A stretch of DNA of 28,174 bases, taken from NCBI GenBank assembly GCA_023392185.1, contig JAEVZP010000101.1:1-28174 (forward strand), given 5' to 3'. Source of the stretch: Bacteroidota bacterium (lineage in GTDB: Bacteria; Bacteroidota; Bacteroidia; Chitinophagales; Chitinophagaceae). A program made the position numbers and the translations under genes. Positions 15,037 to 21,665 of this stretch are shown in pieces (the stretch's first letter is position 1; the number at the start of each line of letters is the position of its first letter). The notes beneath the pieces are model-generated. The model did no database searches and was not told the origin of the DNA. It saw nothing but the letters and a program-made list of their open reading frames with translations.

Positions 15037-15284
15037 GGAACGCGGAGGACGCGGAGCCAAACGGATTTGCACGGATAAAAGTCTGTTTCTTCGCTTTCTT
15101 TTTTGTCACCCTCGAAGAGGGTCTTCACGATTTCCGGAAGCCGTGAAGATTAACTGCGTTGCTGCTTCGCGGTCCCTTCGGGAATGACAAAAGATATCGT
15201 GTTAGATGACTTGTTCTTAAAGCCATTTTTGCATAAGTAGATTTCCTGTCACCCCTCTCCTTCGGAGAGGGGCCGGGGGTGAGG
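15037..15284. repeat. Cluster of four different short intergenic repeat elements
   Basis: Four elements fill the gap between yajQ and the flavoprotein gene. A (15037-15080) is a degenerate GCGGA/ACGGAT direct-repeat element. B (15108-15149) is hairpin ACCCTC-GAA-GAGGGT joined to an inverted repeat TCTTCACG...CGTGAAGA whose loop holds TTCCGGAA. C (15153-15192) contains TCCC-TTC-GGGA and ends in GGAATGACAAAAG. D (15248-15284) has a 9-bp perfect hairpin CCCCTCTCC-TTC-GGAGAGGGG followed by CCGGGGGTGAGG. A, C and D resemble dispersed intergenic elements I recall from many Bacteroidota genomes. None encodes protein. Confidence 0.75.
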
Positions 15285-15293
15285 CATATGCCG

Positions 15294-15301
15294 TAATTTT
15301 G
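15294..15301 (+). promoter_or_regulatory. -7 promoter element of the COG2509 flavoprotein gene
   Basis: TAATTTTG matches TAnnTTTG, 22 bases before the ATG. A TTCCGGAA palindrome (15310-15317) lies between the -7 box and the start codon. No clear -33 box is seen. Confidence 0.55.
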
Positions 15302-15323
15302 CACTCTTTTTCCGGAAAATTCA

Positions 15324-16904
15324 ATGTCCTCCCCAAAAACCGTTACTCTTTCTCTTTCCCCCGAAGCGGCGGCAGACGAAGCAATGGTGCGGACGAGAGC
15401 GCTCGCCGAAGGCGGATTTTCTCCTAAAAGCACCCACAGCATCCGCGTCCTGAAGCGCAGCATCGATGCCCGGTCGCGCAGCGGCGGCGTCAGGATGATT
15501 TTGCAGGTCGCCGTCGGGCCTGAAAAGGATATTTTTCCCCAAACTTTCGACCCGGAATTGCAAACAGTGTCGCCGCACAGCGCACCGGTTGTGATTGTCG
15601 GCGCGGGCCCTGCCGGGCTGTTCGCCGCCCTGAAACTGCTGCAACTCGGCATCCGGCCCGTGGTGGTGGAACGGGGTAAAGACGTGCGCGCCCGTCGCCG
15701 CGACCTGGCGCAGCTTACGCGGAATGCGATTGTGAACCCCGACAGCAATTATTGTTTTGGCGAGGGTGGGGCCGGAACCTATTCCGACGGCAAGCTGTAT
15801 ACCCGAAGCAACAAGCGAGGCTCCATTGAGCGCATCCTGAACCTGTTTATCTACTTCGGTGCGACGCCGCAAATTGCAGTGGACGCGCATCCGCATATCG
15901 GTACCAACAAGCTGCCGGCCATTATCAGTGCCATGCGCGAAGCCGTGGTGGATTGCGGTGGCGAAGTGCTTTTCGAGGCACGCCTCACCGATATTTTTCT
16001 CAAAGACAGCGCCGTTTCCGGAATTCTGCTTCACGACGGCACCCGGATCGACTGCAAGCAGCTCATCCTGGCCACCGGCCACAGCGCCCGCGATGTTTTT
16101 GATCTTTTGCATCAAAAAGCCATTCTGATCGAAGCCAAACCTTACGCGCTTGGCGTGCGGATTGAACACCCGCAAAGTATTATCGACCAGGCGCAATATC
16201 ATTGCCCGACGCGCGGCGAATATTTGCCCCCGGCGAGTTACAGCCTTGTATCGCAGGAGCAGGGCAGAGGCGTTTTTTCGTTTTGCATGTGTCCGGGCGG
16301 CATTATTGCGCCCGCTTCTACTGCGCCCGGCGAAGTGGTGGTGAATGGCTGGAGCCCGAGCCGACGCAACAATCCGTTTGCCAACAGCGGGACCGTAGTA
16401 GCTGTGGACGAACGGGACTTTGCGACATACGGTTTTACCGGACCGCTTGCGGGCATGGAATACCAACGCATGGTGGAACAACGCTGCTTCACGGTTGCGG
16501 GCAGCGACCTTTCGGCTCCGGCGCAGCGCATGACAGATTTTATTTCCGGAAAAACGTCTTCCACGCTGCCTCATTGCTCCTACACGCCGGGTATCACTTC
16601 CGTGCCGATGCGCGATGTGCTGCCCACCGAAGTCCACGACGCCCTGCGCAGTGCCGTGAAAACGTTTGGCAAGAAAATGCGCGGTTATCTCACGCAGGAA
16701 GCGGTGCTCGTTGCTACCGAAAGCCGGACGTCCTCGCCGGTGCGCATTCCACGCGACGAGGAAACGCTGGAGCACCCTCAAATCAAGGGTTTGTATCCCT
16801 GTGCGGAAGGCGCGGGCTATGCAGGCGGCATTGTGAGTGCGGCAATGGACGGGGAGCGTTGTGCGGCGGCGGCGGCACGGGTGTATCAAAAAAAGCTTGT
16901 CTAA
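15324..16904 (+). CDS. FAD-dependent oxidoreductase, COG2509 type
   Basis: The 526-residue protein has an N-terminal alpha/beta domain of about 85 residues, then a Rossmann FAD-binding motif 'VVIVGAGPAGLFAALKLL' (GxGxxG at 93-98). Next come 'NSNYCFGEGGAGTYSDGKLYT'-like residues (about 140-155) and the C-terminal FAD-contact segment 'GLYPCAEGAGYAGGIVSAAMDG' (about 489-510). This order and the 'FGEGGAGTYSDGKL' motif are characteristic of the uncharacterised COG2509 FAD-dependent dehydrogenases, which are cytoplasmic. The substrate is unknown, and the conserved Cys in YPCAEGAG is a feature of the family. The gene stands alone, with its own promoter, and faces the OmpA-like gene convergently. No defects are seen. 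Confidence 0.88.
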   Translation: MSSPKTVTLSLSPEAAADEAMVRTRALAEGGFSPKSTHSIRVLKRSIDARSRSGGVRMILQVAVGPEKDIFPQTFDPELQTVSPHSAPVVIVGAGPAGLFAALKLLQLGIRPVVVERGKDVRARRRDLAQLTRNAIVNPDSNYCFGEGGAGTYSDGKLYTRSNKRGSIERILNLFIYFGATPQIAVDAHPHIGTNKLPAIISAMREAVVDCGGEVLFEARLTDIFLKDSAVSGILLHDGTRIDCKQLILATGHSARDVFDLLHQKAILIEAKPYALGVRIEHPQSIIDQAQYHCPTRGEYLPPASYSLVSQEQGRGVFSFCMCPGGIIAPASTAPGEVVVNGWSPSRRNNPFANSGTVVAVDERDFATYGFTGPLAGMEYQRMVEQRCFTVAGSDLSAPAQRMTDFISGKTSSTLPHCSYTPGITSVPMRDVLPTEVHDALRSAVKTFGKKMRGYLTQEAVLVATESRTSSPVRIPRDEETLEHPQIKGLYPCAEGAGYAGGIVSAAMDGERCAAAAARVYQKKLV

Positions 16905-16998
16905 ACCGGACACAGCCGGGGCCCAAATGTTGCGCCAGCCCTCCGGCGGGAAGCAGAAAGGTCGGAAATAGTGAAAAATTTCCGGGAAGTTTCCGCCC

Positions 16999-17034
16999 AA
17001 AAAGCAAGGCTGCCTCCACCGTGGAGACAGCCTT
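16999..17034 (-). terminator. Terminator of the OmpA-like gene
   Basis: On the minus strand, AAGGCTG-T-CTCCAC and GTGGAG-G-CAGCCTT form a strong hairpin (17006-17034), followed by GCTTTTT. It lies 28 bases after the stop of the minus-strand lipoprotein gene. The plus side lacks a T-run. Confidence 0.85.
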
Positions 17035-17062
17035 ACTGATGCAAACGAAAGAGGGAAGAAGC

Positions 17063-17746
17063 TTACTGGCCAGCTTCGCGGGCAGCGTCGCGCTTCATGT
17101 TTTCGTTGGCTGTAATCTGGAATTCTACGCGGCGGTTGCCGGCGCGGCCAGCTTCCGTGCTGTTATCGTATTTCGGGTAGTCAAGACCGAAACCTTTGGT
17201 AGTAATGCGGCCTGTTGCAACGCCGTTGCTGCGCAGATAAGCGGCAACAGAGTTGGCGCGCTTCTCAGAGAGTTGCTGATTATAAGCAGCAGATCCGGTA
17301 TTGTCAGTATGGCCGTCCACCTCCAGGTTGGTGTCGGGGTATTTAGAAAGAACCGTAATCAGTTTGTTCAGCGTGGTAGCAGCGGTAGGAGAGATGCTGC
17401 TTTGGTTGGTGCCGAAGAGCACGGCGCTGTTGAACTCTACTACGATGCCTTCGCCTACGCGCTCTACTTTAGCGCCGGGAACTGTCTTTTCGATTTCTTC
17501 GGCCTGCTTGTCCATGCGGCGTCCGATCACACCGCCTGCTGCACCCCCTACGGCGCCGCCAATGATTGCGCCGAGTCCGGTGTTGCCGGCAGCACGGCCT
17601 ATAATGCCACCTACAGCGGCTCCGGAGCCAGCGCCGATGAGGACACCTTTGTTTTGGTTGCTCATGCGTCGGTTGGAGTCGCAGCTGGTAGTGCCGATAA
17701 GAGTGGTTGCGAGAAGGGCAATGCCCAGGGTCTTGAATTGGTTCAT
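17063..17746 (-). CDS. OmpA-like lipoprotein with glycine zipper (YiaD-like)
   Basis: With the ATG at 17744-17746 the protein has 227 residues and a lipoprotein signal peptide (MNQFKTLGIALLATTLIGTTSC, lipidated Cys22). A glycine-zipper region follows (residues 34-76, many GxxxG steps such as GAGSGAAVGGIIG). The C-terminal OmpA peptidoglycan-binding domain (about 100-212) has 'VDGHTDNTGSAAYNQQLSEKRA' and 'RAGNRRVEF', which hold the Asp and Arg that grip diaminopimelate. It would tether the outer membrane to the wall, as YiaD/Pal-type lipoproteins do. The frame is open 76 codons further upstream, but that part lacks a signal peptide and crosses promoter-like sequence, so I reject it. A possible promoter (TTG-N19-ATTTTTTG, 17771-17800) and an alternative distal one (18023-18030) are discussed separately. 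Confidence 0.92.
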   Translation of the reverse strand: MNQFKTLGIALLATTLIGTTSCDSNRRMSNQNKGVLIGAGSGAAVGGIIGRAAGNTGLGAIIGGAVGGAAGGVIGRRMDKQAEEIEKTVPGAKVERVGEGIVVEFNSAVLFGTNQSSISPTAATTLNKLITVLSKYPDTNLEVDGHTDNTGSAAYNQQLSEKRANSVAAYLRSNGVATGRITTKGFGLDYPKYDNSTEAGRAGNRRVEFQITANENMKRDAAREAGQ

Positions 17747-18085
17747 AACAAATGGAGAGAAAAAGGAGTGCAAAAAATGATTTATGAAGGGCTTTAGCAA
17801 GAATGGTGCCAACGTACGGCTACAGATTGTAGCAGGCCGCTCCGAAAGCGGTGGCCGGAAAGCTTGCGCCCTAGAGACGATCAAGCAGCCGCGCGGTTTA
17901 AAAGAAATCGGTGCCCGGTTGCCTGCAATCCGGGGGAAATCCGGGAAAAGGACTGCCGGACATAAAAAGGCCATTGTTATTTCTGTAGAAACAAGGCCGT
18001 TTTTTTTTCCACAAAAGTTCTACAAAGGTAGGGATGGGCATGATTTCATTTCTACAAGCAACCTAACCTCTATCACTTCTGTTTT
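17747..18085 (-). promoter_or_regulatory. Structured upstream region of the OmpA-like gene
   Basis: This 339-base gene-free stretch holds, in minus-strand order, a perfect -7 box TACCTTTG (18023-18030) and then a hairpin 17969-17998 with arms GGCC(A)TTGTT...AACAAGGCC. The hairpin is flanked by T5 on the minus strand and T9 on the plus strand. A CCGCT/AGCGG hairpin (about 17838-17852) follows, then a proximal promoter-like TTG (17798-17800), 19 bases, ATTTTTTG (17771-17778). The hairpin just after the distal promoter could act as an attenuator or end a small RNA. TTCTACAA occurs twice (18018-18025 and 18050-18057). No coding region is convincing. Roles are inferred. Confidence 0.45.
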
Positions 18086-18322
18086 ATGATGCTTCAACTA
18101 AACCCCACCATATTAGTGGATACTCCGCTCGGCCGGGGCCATGCCATCTTTCTGATTGACTACGGACAACACCAAAATACCTGCTGGGTAGTAGCCCTTT
18201 CCGACAACGGTATCGTGAAACACTTCGACGCCAATGATGTGGTGGTGGCCACCAACTATACTTACGGCCTGAACCTTAAAAAGCACCTGCCGGCGGGTGT
18301 CCAAACCAATTCCGGTGCCTGA
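18086..18322 (+). CDS. Small conserved-looking protein, unknown function
   Basis: The 78-residue protein starts MMLQLNPTILVDTPLGRGHA and contains 'AIFLIDYGQHQNTCWVVAL' and 'FDANDVVVATNYTYGL'. It is a compact beta-rich domain without signal peptide or membrane helix, so cytoplasmic. I recall similar short 'TPLGxGxAxFLIDYG' proteins as unnamed conserved proteins in Bacteroidota, often encoded in variable regions; the function is unknown. The start may be the second ATG (18089), since the tandem ATGATG gives no way to choose. It is divergent from the OmpA-like lipoprotein and ends 29 bases before the convergent RNA methyltransferase stop. No strong promoter match was seen upstream. Confidence 0.72.
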   Translation: MMLQLNPTILVDTPLGRGHAIFLIDYGQHQNTCWVVALSDNGIVKHFDANDVVVATNYTYGLNLKKHLPAGVQTNSGA

Positions 18323-18328
18323 TTCCGG

Positions 18329-18344
18329 AAAAAGCCCGCTTTTT
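18329..18344. terminator. Weak bidirectional terminator
   Basis: AAAAAG-CCCG-CTTTTT lies between the convergent small gene and the RNA methyltransferase gene. The stem is A/U-rich with one G-C pair, so it would be weak. It works on paper in both directions. Confidence 0.35.
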
Positions 18345-18351
18345 GATTGTT

Positions 18352-19083
18352 CTATAAAGCCATCAGCCGGTCGCAGAGAATACCGGTTGCCACCGCTGCG
18401 TTAAGCGATTCTGCGCCGCCGCGTCGCGGGATGGTCACCTGTTGGCTGGCGTAGCAAAGGGTTGCCGCCGAAAGCCCTTTGCTTTCATTGCCGATGAGCA
18501 GAATACCTTCTTTTTGCGGCAGTGTGTCATAGATGTTCCGGCCTGCAAGCGTTGCCGCAAAAACCGGTAACGAACTGCTTTGAAGAAATTCAGACAGCGA
18601 GACCACGGCCATATGAACACGCAGGTGCGCGCCCATGCCGGCCTGCACCACTTTTGGATTAAAGAAGTCGGCTGTGCCTTCGCTGCACACCACCTGCCCC
18701 ACGCCATACCAGTCGGCAATGCGCAGAATGGTGCCCAGATTTCCGGGATCCTGCACCGTTTCGCAGGCGAGTGTCCAGCCTCCCGGGAGGGGGGGGCTGG
18801 CACCGGGCAACCGGCAGACGGCCAGGACAGAAGGCGGCGTCCGCAACTGGCTCACACCTGCAAGCTCAGAATCGCGTAACCGGTGCATTTCGCCCGAAAA
18901 ATTTTCATCGCCCTCCGGTGCTGCCCAGCGGTCGGTGGCATATAGGGCGGATACGGCCCCGGGATCATGGGCCAGCCATTCGGCTACCAGTTTAGGGCCT
19001 TCCACCACAAAAGCGCCCGCCGCGCGGCGACCTTCAGTGGTGGAGAGCGACCTTATGTATTTACCTTGCGCCTTCGTTAGCAT
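18352..19083 (-). CDS. TrmH/SpoU family RNA 2'-O-methyltransferase
   Basis: The 243-residue protein has an N-terminal substrate-binding domain (SpoU_sub_bind type, about 1-90, 'GAFVVEGPKLVAEWL'). The knotted SPOUT methyltransferase domain follows. All three SpoU motifs are present: motif 1 'VQDPGNLGTILRIADW' (110-125), motif 2 'LLIGNESKGLS' (195-205) and motif 3 'VTIPRRGGAESLNAAVATGI' (216-235). It should use S-adenosylmethionine to methylate a ribose 2'-OH in rRNA or tRNA; the exact site is not predictable. It diverges from tamL with only 24 bases between start codons, so at least one promoter must lie inside the other gene. There is no downstream partner on its strand. Confidence 0.93.
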   Translation of the reverse strand: MLTKAQGKYIRSLSTTEGRRAAGAFVVEGPKLVAEWLAHDPGAVSALYATDRWAAPEGDENFSGEMHRLRDSELAGVSQLRTPPSVLAVCRLPGASPPLPGGWTLACETVQDPGNLGTILRIADWYGVGQVVCSEGTADFFNPKVVQAGMGAHLRVHMAVVSLSEFLQSSSLPVFAATLAGRNIYDTLPQKEGILLIGNESKGLSAATLCYASQQVTIPRRGGAESLNAAVATGILCDRLMAL

Positions 19084-19107
19084 CCTGTGATATAAATTCT
19101 GGCCGAA

Positions 19108-21537
19108 TTGACCTTTTCAAAAAGACTTCTTTTCAATAAGTGGTGGCTGTTCCTGCTGCTGCTGGCTGCCGGGGTCTCCTTGCAAAGTTGCAATGCTACG
19201 CGGTATTTGCCGGAAGATGCGTATTTGCTGCGCTCCAATAAATTAAAGCTGCACGCACCCTCTGAGGTAAAGGAGAAGGCATCCCTGAACGATAACCTGT
19301 CAGCGCTGATTGCCCAAAAGCCTAATAAGCGTATCCTGGGCATCCCGCTGCAGTTGTATCTCTACAACCTGCGCCACGACAGGTATGAACAAGACACCAG
19401 TAACTACCAGTTGCAGTCCGGCACCGTAGAAAAGCCGGTTGTCTTCGACAGCAGCCTGGTCAACCGTTCGGTTCAGAATATGCGTGCCTATCTGTTCAAC
19501 GCCGGCTTTTTCTATGGTAAAGTGAACGACACGGTGACTTACAAACGCCGGAAAGCTTACGTAACCTACCAGGTCGAAACCGGCCCGGTATACTGGCTCG
19601 ACAGCGTATCCTTCGACACCGACGACCCCCTGGTGCGCAGCTTTATCCTGCAGGACAGTACCGCCTCGCTCCTGAAGAAAGGGGTTGTCTTTAATATGCA
19701 GCTGCTCGAAAGCGAGCGCGACCGCCTGACGGCGCAGATGCGCAATCTGGGTTATTACCGGTTTTCCAACGAAAATATTTCTTTTGAAATAGACACTTTT
19801 TACACCCGGGCGGCATTGCTGCGCACCGCGCACGATGCAGAAAATTTTACAGCCGACTCGGCAGCGGCTGCCGGGCGGCGCACCCTGGCCGTGCGGGTAG
19901 TGGTGCGGCAGGGTGAGGAGCCGGCTGCCTACTATCGCTACCAGATCGGGCGCATCCGGGTGTTTCCGGATTTCAGAGACCGCAACGACTACCGCGACAG
20001 TACGCTGATCCGCAGGCGGATAGACGATGTTGATATCCGTTATCACGACTACTGGCTGAAAGAAGACGTGATTTACCGGAATATCTTTCTGGATTCCGGC
20101 AGTCTGTACTCGCAGCGCAGCTACGACCAGACGATCACACAACTCAACGAACTGGGCGTTTTTCAGTACGTGCGCATTGCGATGAGCGAAGACACTACAC
20201 AGCGCGACCGGCATGTGCTCAACAGCACTATCTTCATGAACCCCACGCTGCGTTACGACTTCAACACCAATTTTGAAGTGTCGAGCGCCAGCACTTACAC
20301 CGCCGGCACGGCCGTCAGCTTTGGCATCCGCAACCGCAATCTTTTCAAAACCGCCAACCAGCTTTCGGTAACGGCTACGGCCGGTATCGAACTGATCTAC
20401 GACGAGCGGCTGGGCAATAACTTTTTCCGGAATTTCTATACCCAAAGCCGGAATCTGGGGCTGGCAACCAGCCTCACCGTGCCCCGCTTCCTGCTGCCGT
20501 TTCCCTACCGCGAAGTCGCGAAGACGTCTTTGCCCCGAACGGTCTTCAGCCTTGGCAGTAATATCCTCGACCGGGCCAATTATTTTACCCTCAACAACAC
20601 GGTGGCGAGCCTGACCTACCGGTGGCGACAAACGCCAACAAGGTTCTGGGAAATAACGCCGCTTTTTGTGAGCGTGTTCCGGCTGCCGTCGATCTCCGAA
20701 GATTTCCAGAAGCGACTCGATACCAACACGTTTCTGGCCAACAGCTACCGGAACGTTACCATCGTGGGTGAAAATGTCGCCTTTACCATCAACACCAACG
20801 AGCCGGGCCGCGGCGGAAATTATTCGTTTGTCCGGCTGGCTGCCGAAGAAGCGGGGGGACTGCTTTATGGCGTGTCGGCGCTCTCCGGCGAATTGCGCAA
20901 TCGCGTGCTCGACAATGCCGCAAGCTATGTGCGCTTCGACGCCGACCTGCGCCGTTATCTGACCTGGGGCCGCAAAGTGCTGGCTTCGCGTTTCTCCGTA
21001 GGCGTGGGCATTCCGTATGGCAAAAACAACTCGCTGCCGTATGCAAAGCAGTATTTTGGCGGCGGCGCCTACAGCGTTCGCGGCTGGCGGGTGCGCACGC
21101 TCGGGCCGGGGTCGTATTACAGCGCGGACACGGGCCGGACCTCGAGCTACCTCATCGACCGGACCGGCGACCTGCGACTGGAGCTGAGCACCGAACTGCG
21201 CTTTGATCTGTTTCGGCTTTTCAGCGGCGGCGTCAAGTTTGCCGGCGCTGCTTTTGCCGATGCTGGCAACGTGTGGCTGGCGCGCGAAAACCCGTCTTAT
21301 CCAGGCGGCGAATTCCGGTTTTCGAAGCTTTATCAGGATATGGCCGTGAGCACGGGCGTGGGCCTGCGGCTCAATTTCGGCGATTTCATCATCCTGCGGG
21401 TGGATGGCGCGGTGCCGGTGAAAAAGCCGTATCTCCAGCGCAACGGCGGTTGGGTGTTCAACGACATTCACCTTTCCGACCCGTCGTGGCGGGCCGAAAA
21501 CCTGGTGCTTTCCTTTGCCATCGGCTATCCGTTCTGA
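19108..21537 (+). CDS. tamL: TamL, lipid-anchored BamA/TamA-family outer-membrane protein
   Basis: The 809-residue protein starts at a TTG (19108), since an in-frame stop at 19093 excludes any longer start and there is no ATG before the signal peptide. The signal ends in a lipobox (LQSC, Cys28). 'CNATRYLPEDAYLLRSNKLKL' is the typical beginning of Bacteroidota TamL, the lipoprotein counterpart of TamA. POTRA-like repeats occupy about 30-370 ('GPVYWLDSVSF'), and the C-terminal Omp85 barrel about 385-809. The barrel includes 'GGGAYSVRGWRVRTLGPG' (substrate-assembly loop 6 region) and ends in a beta-signal 'LSFAIGYPF' with terminal Phe. It helps fold or transport outer-membrane components with TamB, which is not next to it here. 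Translation from TTG suggests modest expression. Confidence 0.9.
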   Translation: MTFSKRLLFNKWWLFLLLLAAGVSLQSCNATRYLPEDAYLLRSNKLKLHAPSEVKEKASLNDNLSALIAQKPNKRILGIPLQLYLYNLRHDRYEQDTSNYQLQSGTVEKPVVFDSSLVNRSVQNMRAYLFNAGFFYGKVNDTVTYKRRKAYVTYQVETGPVYWLDSVSFDTDDPLVRSFILQDSTASLLKKGVVFNMQLLESERDRLTAQMRNLGYYRFSNENISFEIDTFYTRAALLRTAHDAENFTADSAAAAGRRTLAVRVVVRQGEEPAAYYRYQIGRIRVFPDFRDRNDYRDSTLIRRRIDDVDIRYHDYWLKEDVIYRNIFLDSGSLYSQRSYDQTITQLNELGVFQYVRIAMSEDTTQRDRHVLNSTIFMNPTLRYDFNTNFEVSSASTYTAGTAVSFGIRNRNLFKTANQLSVTATAGIELIYDERLGNNFFRNFYTQSRNLGLATSLTVPRFLLPFPYREVAKTSLPRTVFSLGSNILDRANYFTLNNTVASLTYRWRQTPTRFWEITPLFVSVFRLPSISEDFQKRLDTNTFLANSYRNVTIVGENVAFTINTNEPGRGGNYSFVRLAAEEAGGLLYGVSALSGELRNRVLDNAASYVRFDADLRRYLTWGRKVLASRFSVGVGIPYGKNNSLPYAKQYFGGGAYSVRGWRVRTLGPGSYYSADTGRTSSYLIDRTGDLRLELSTELRFDLFRLFSGGVKFAGAAFADAGNVWLARENPSYPGGEFRFSKLYQDMAVSTGVGLRLNFGDFIILRVDGAVPVKKPYLQRNGGWVFNDIHLSDPSWRAENLVLSFAIGYPF

Positions 21538-21650
21538 AAAAAAGTGTCTTCTGCCAAGGGAGATTTCCCCAATTTCGCCTCTTTTGTTCCGGGAGAAAAA
21601 GGGGTTGGAGAAAGTACCGGACCTGAGAAGGTCCCCAACTTTTCCGTTCC

Positions 21651-21658
21651 TAATTTCG
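21651..21658 (+). promoter_or_regulatory. -7 promoter element of rlmD
   Basis: TAATTTCG followed by CGCCCTT and ATG at 21666 leaves only 7 bases between the -7 box and the start codon. It repeats the layout of the ABC-F and pheT starts. A small hairpin GGACC-TGAGAA-GGTCC lies upstream (21619-21634). Confidence 0.5.
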
Positions 21659-21665
21659 CGCCCTT

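Noticed and set aside
17747..17974. 76-codon N-terminal extension of the OmpA-like protein
   Set aside because: The internal ATG at 17746 starts a clear lipoprotein signal peptide, and the extension crosses promoter-like and hairpin sequence.
17784..18089. 101-codon plus-strand frame in the OmpA-like upstream region; also SRP RNA, RNase P RNA or tmRNA there
   Set aside because: The frame has no domain-like sequence and overlaps the next gene start. The conserved core words of those RNAs were looked for and not found.
19300..21471. A 723-codon open frame on the minus strand opposite tamL, and similar long antisense frames opposite rodA, mrdA, the ABC-F gene and the flavoprotein gene
   Set aside because: The sense genes have clear families and the antisense translations are low-complexity His/Arg/Ala/Gly-rich with no recognisable motifs. 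Codon bias of the sense strand keeps stops out of the opposite frame.
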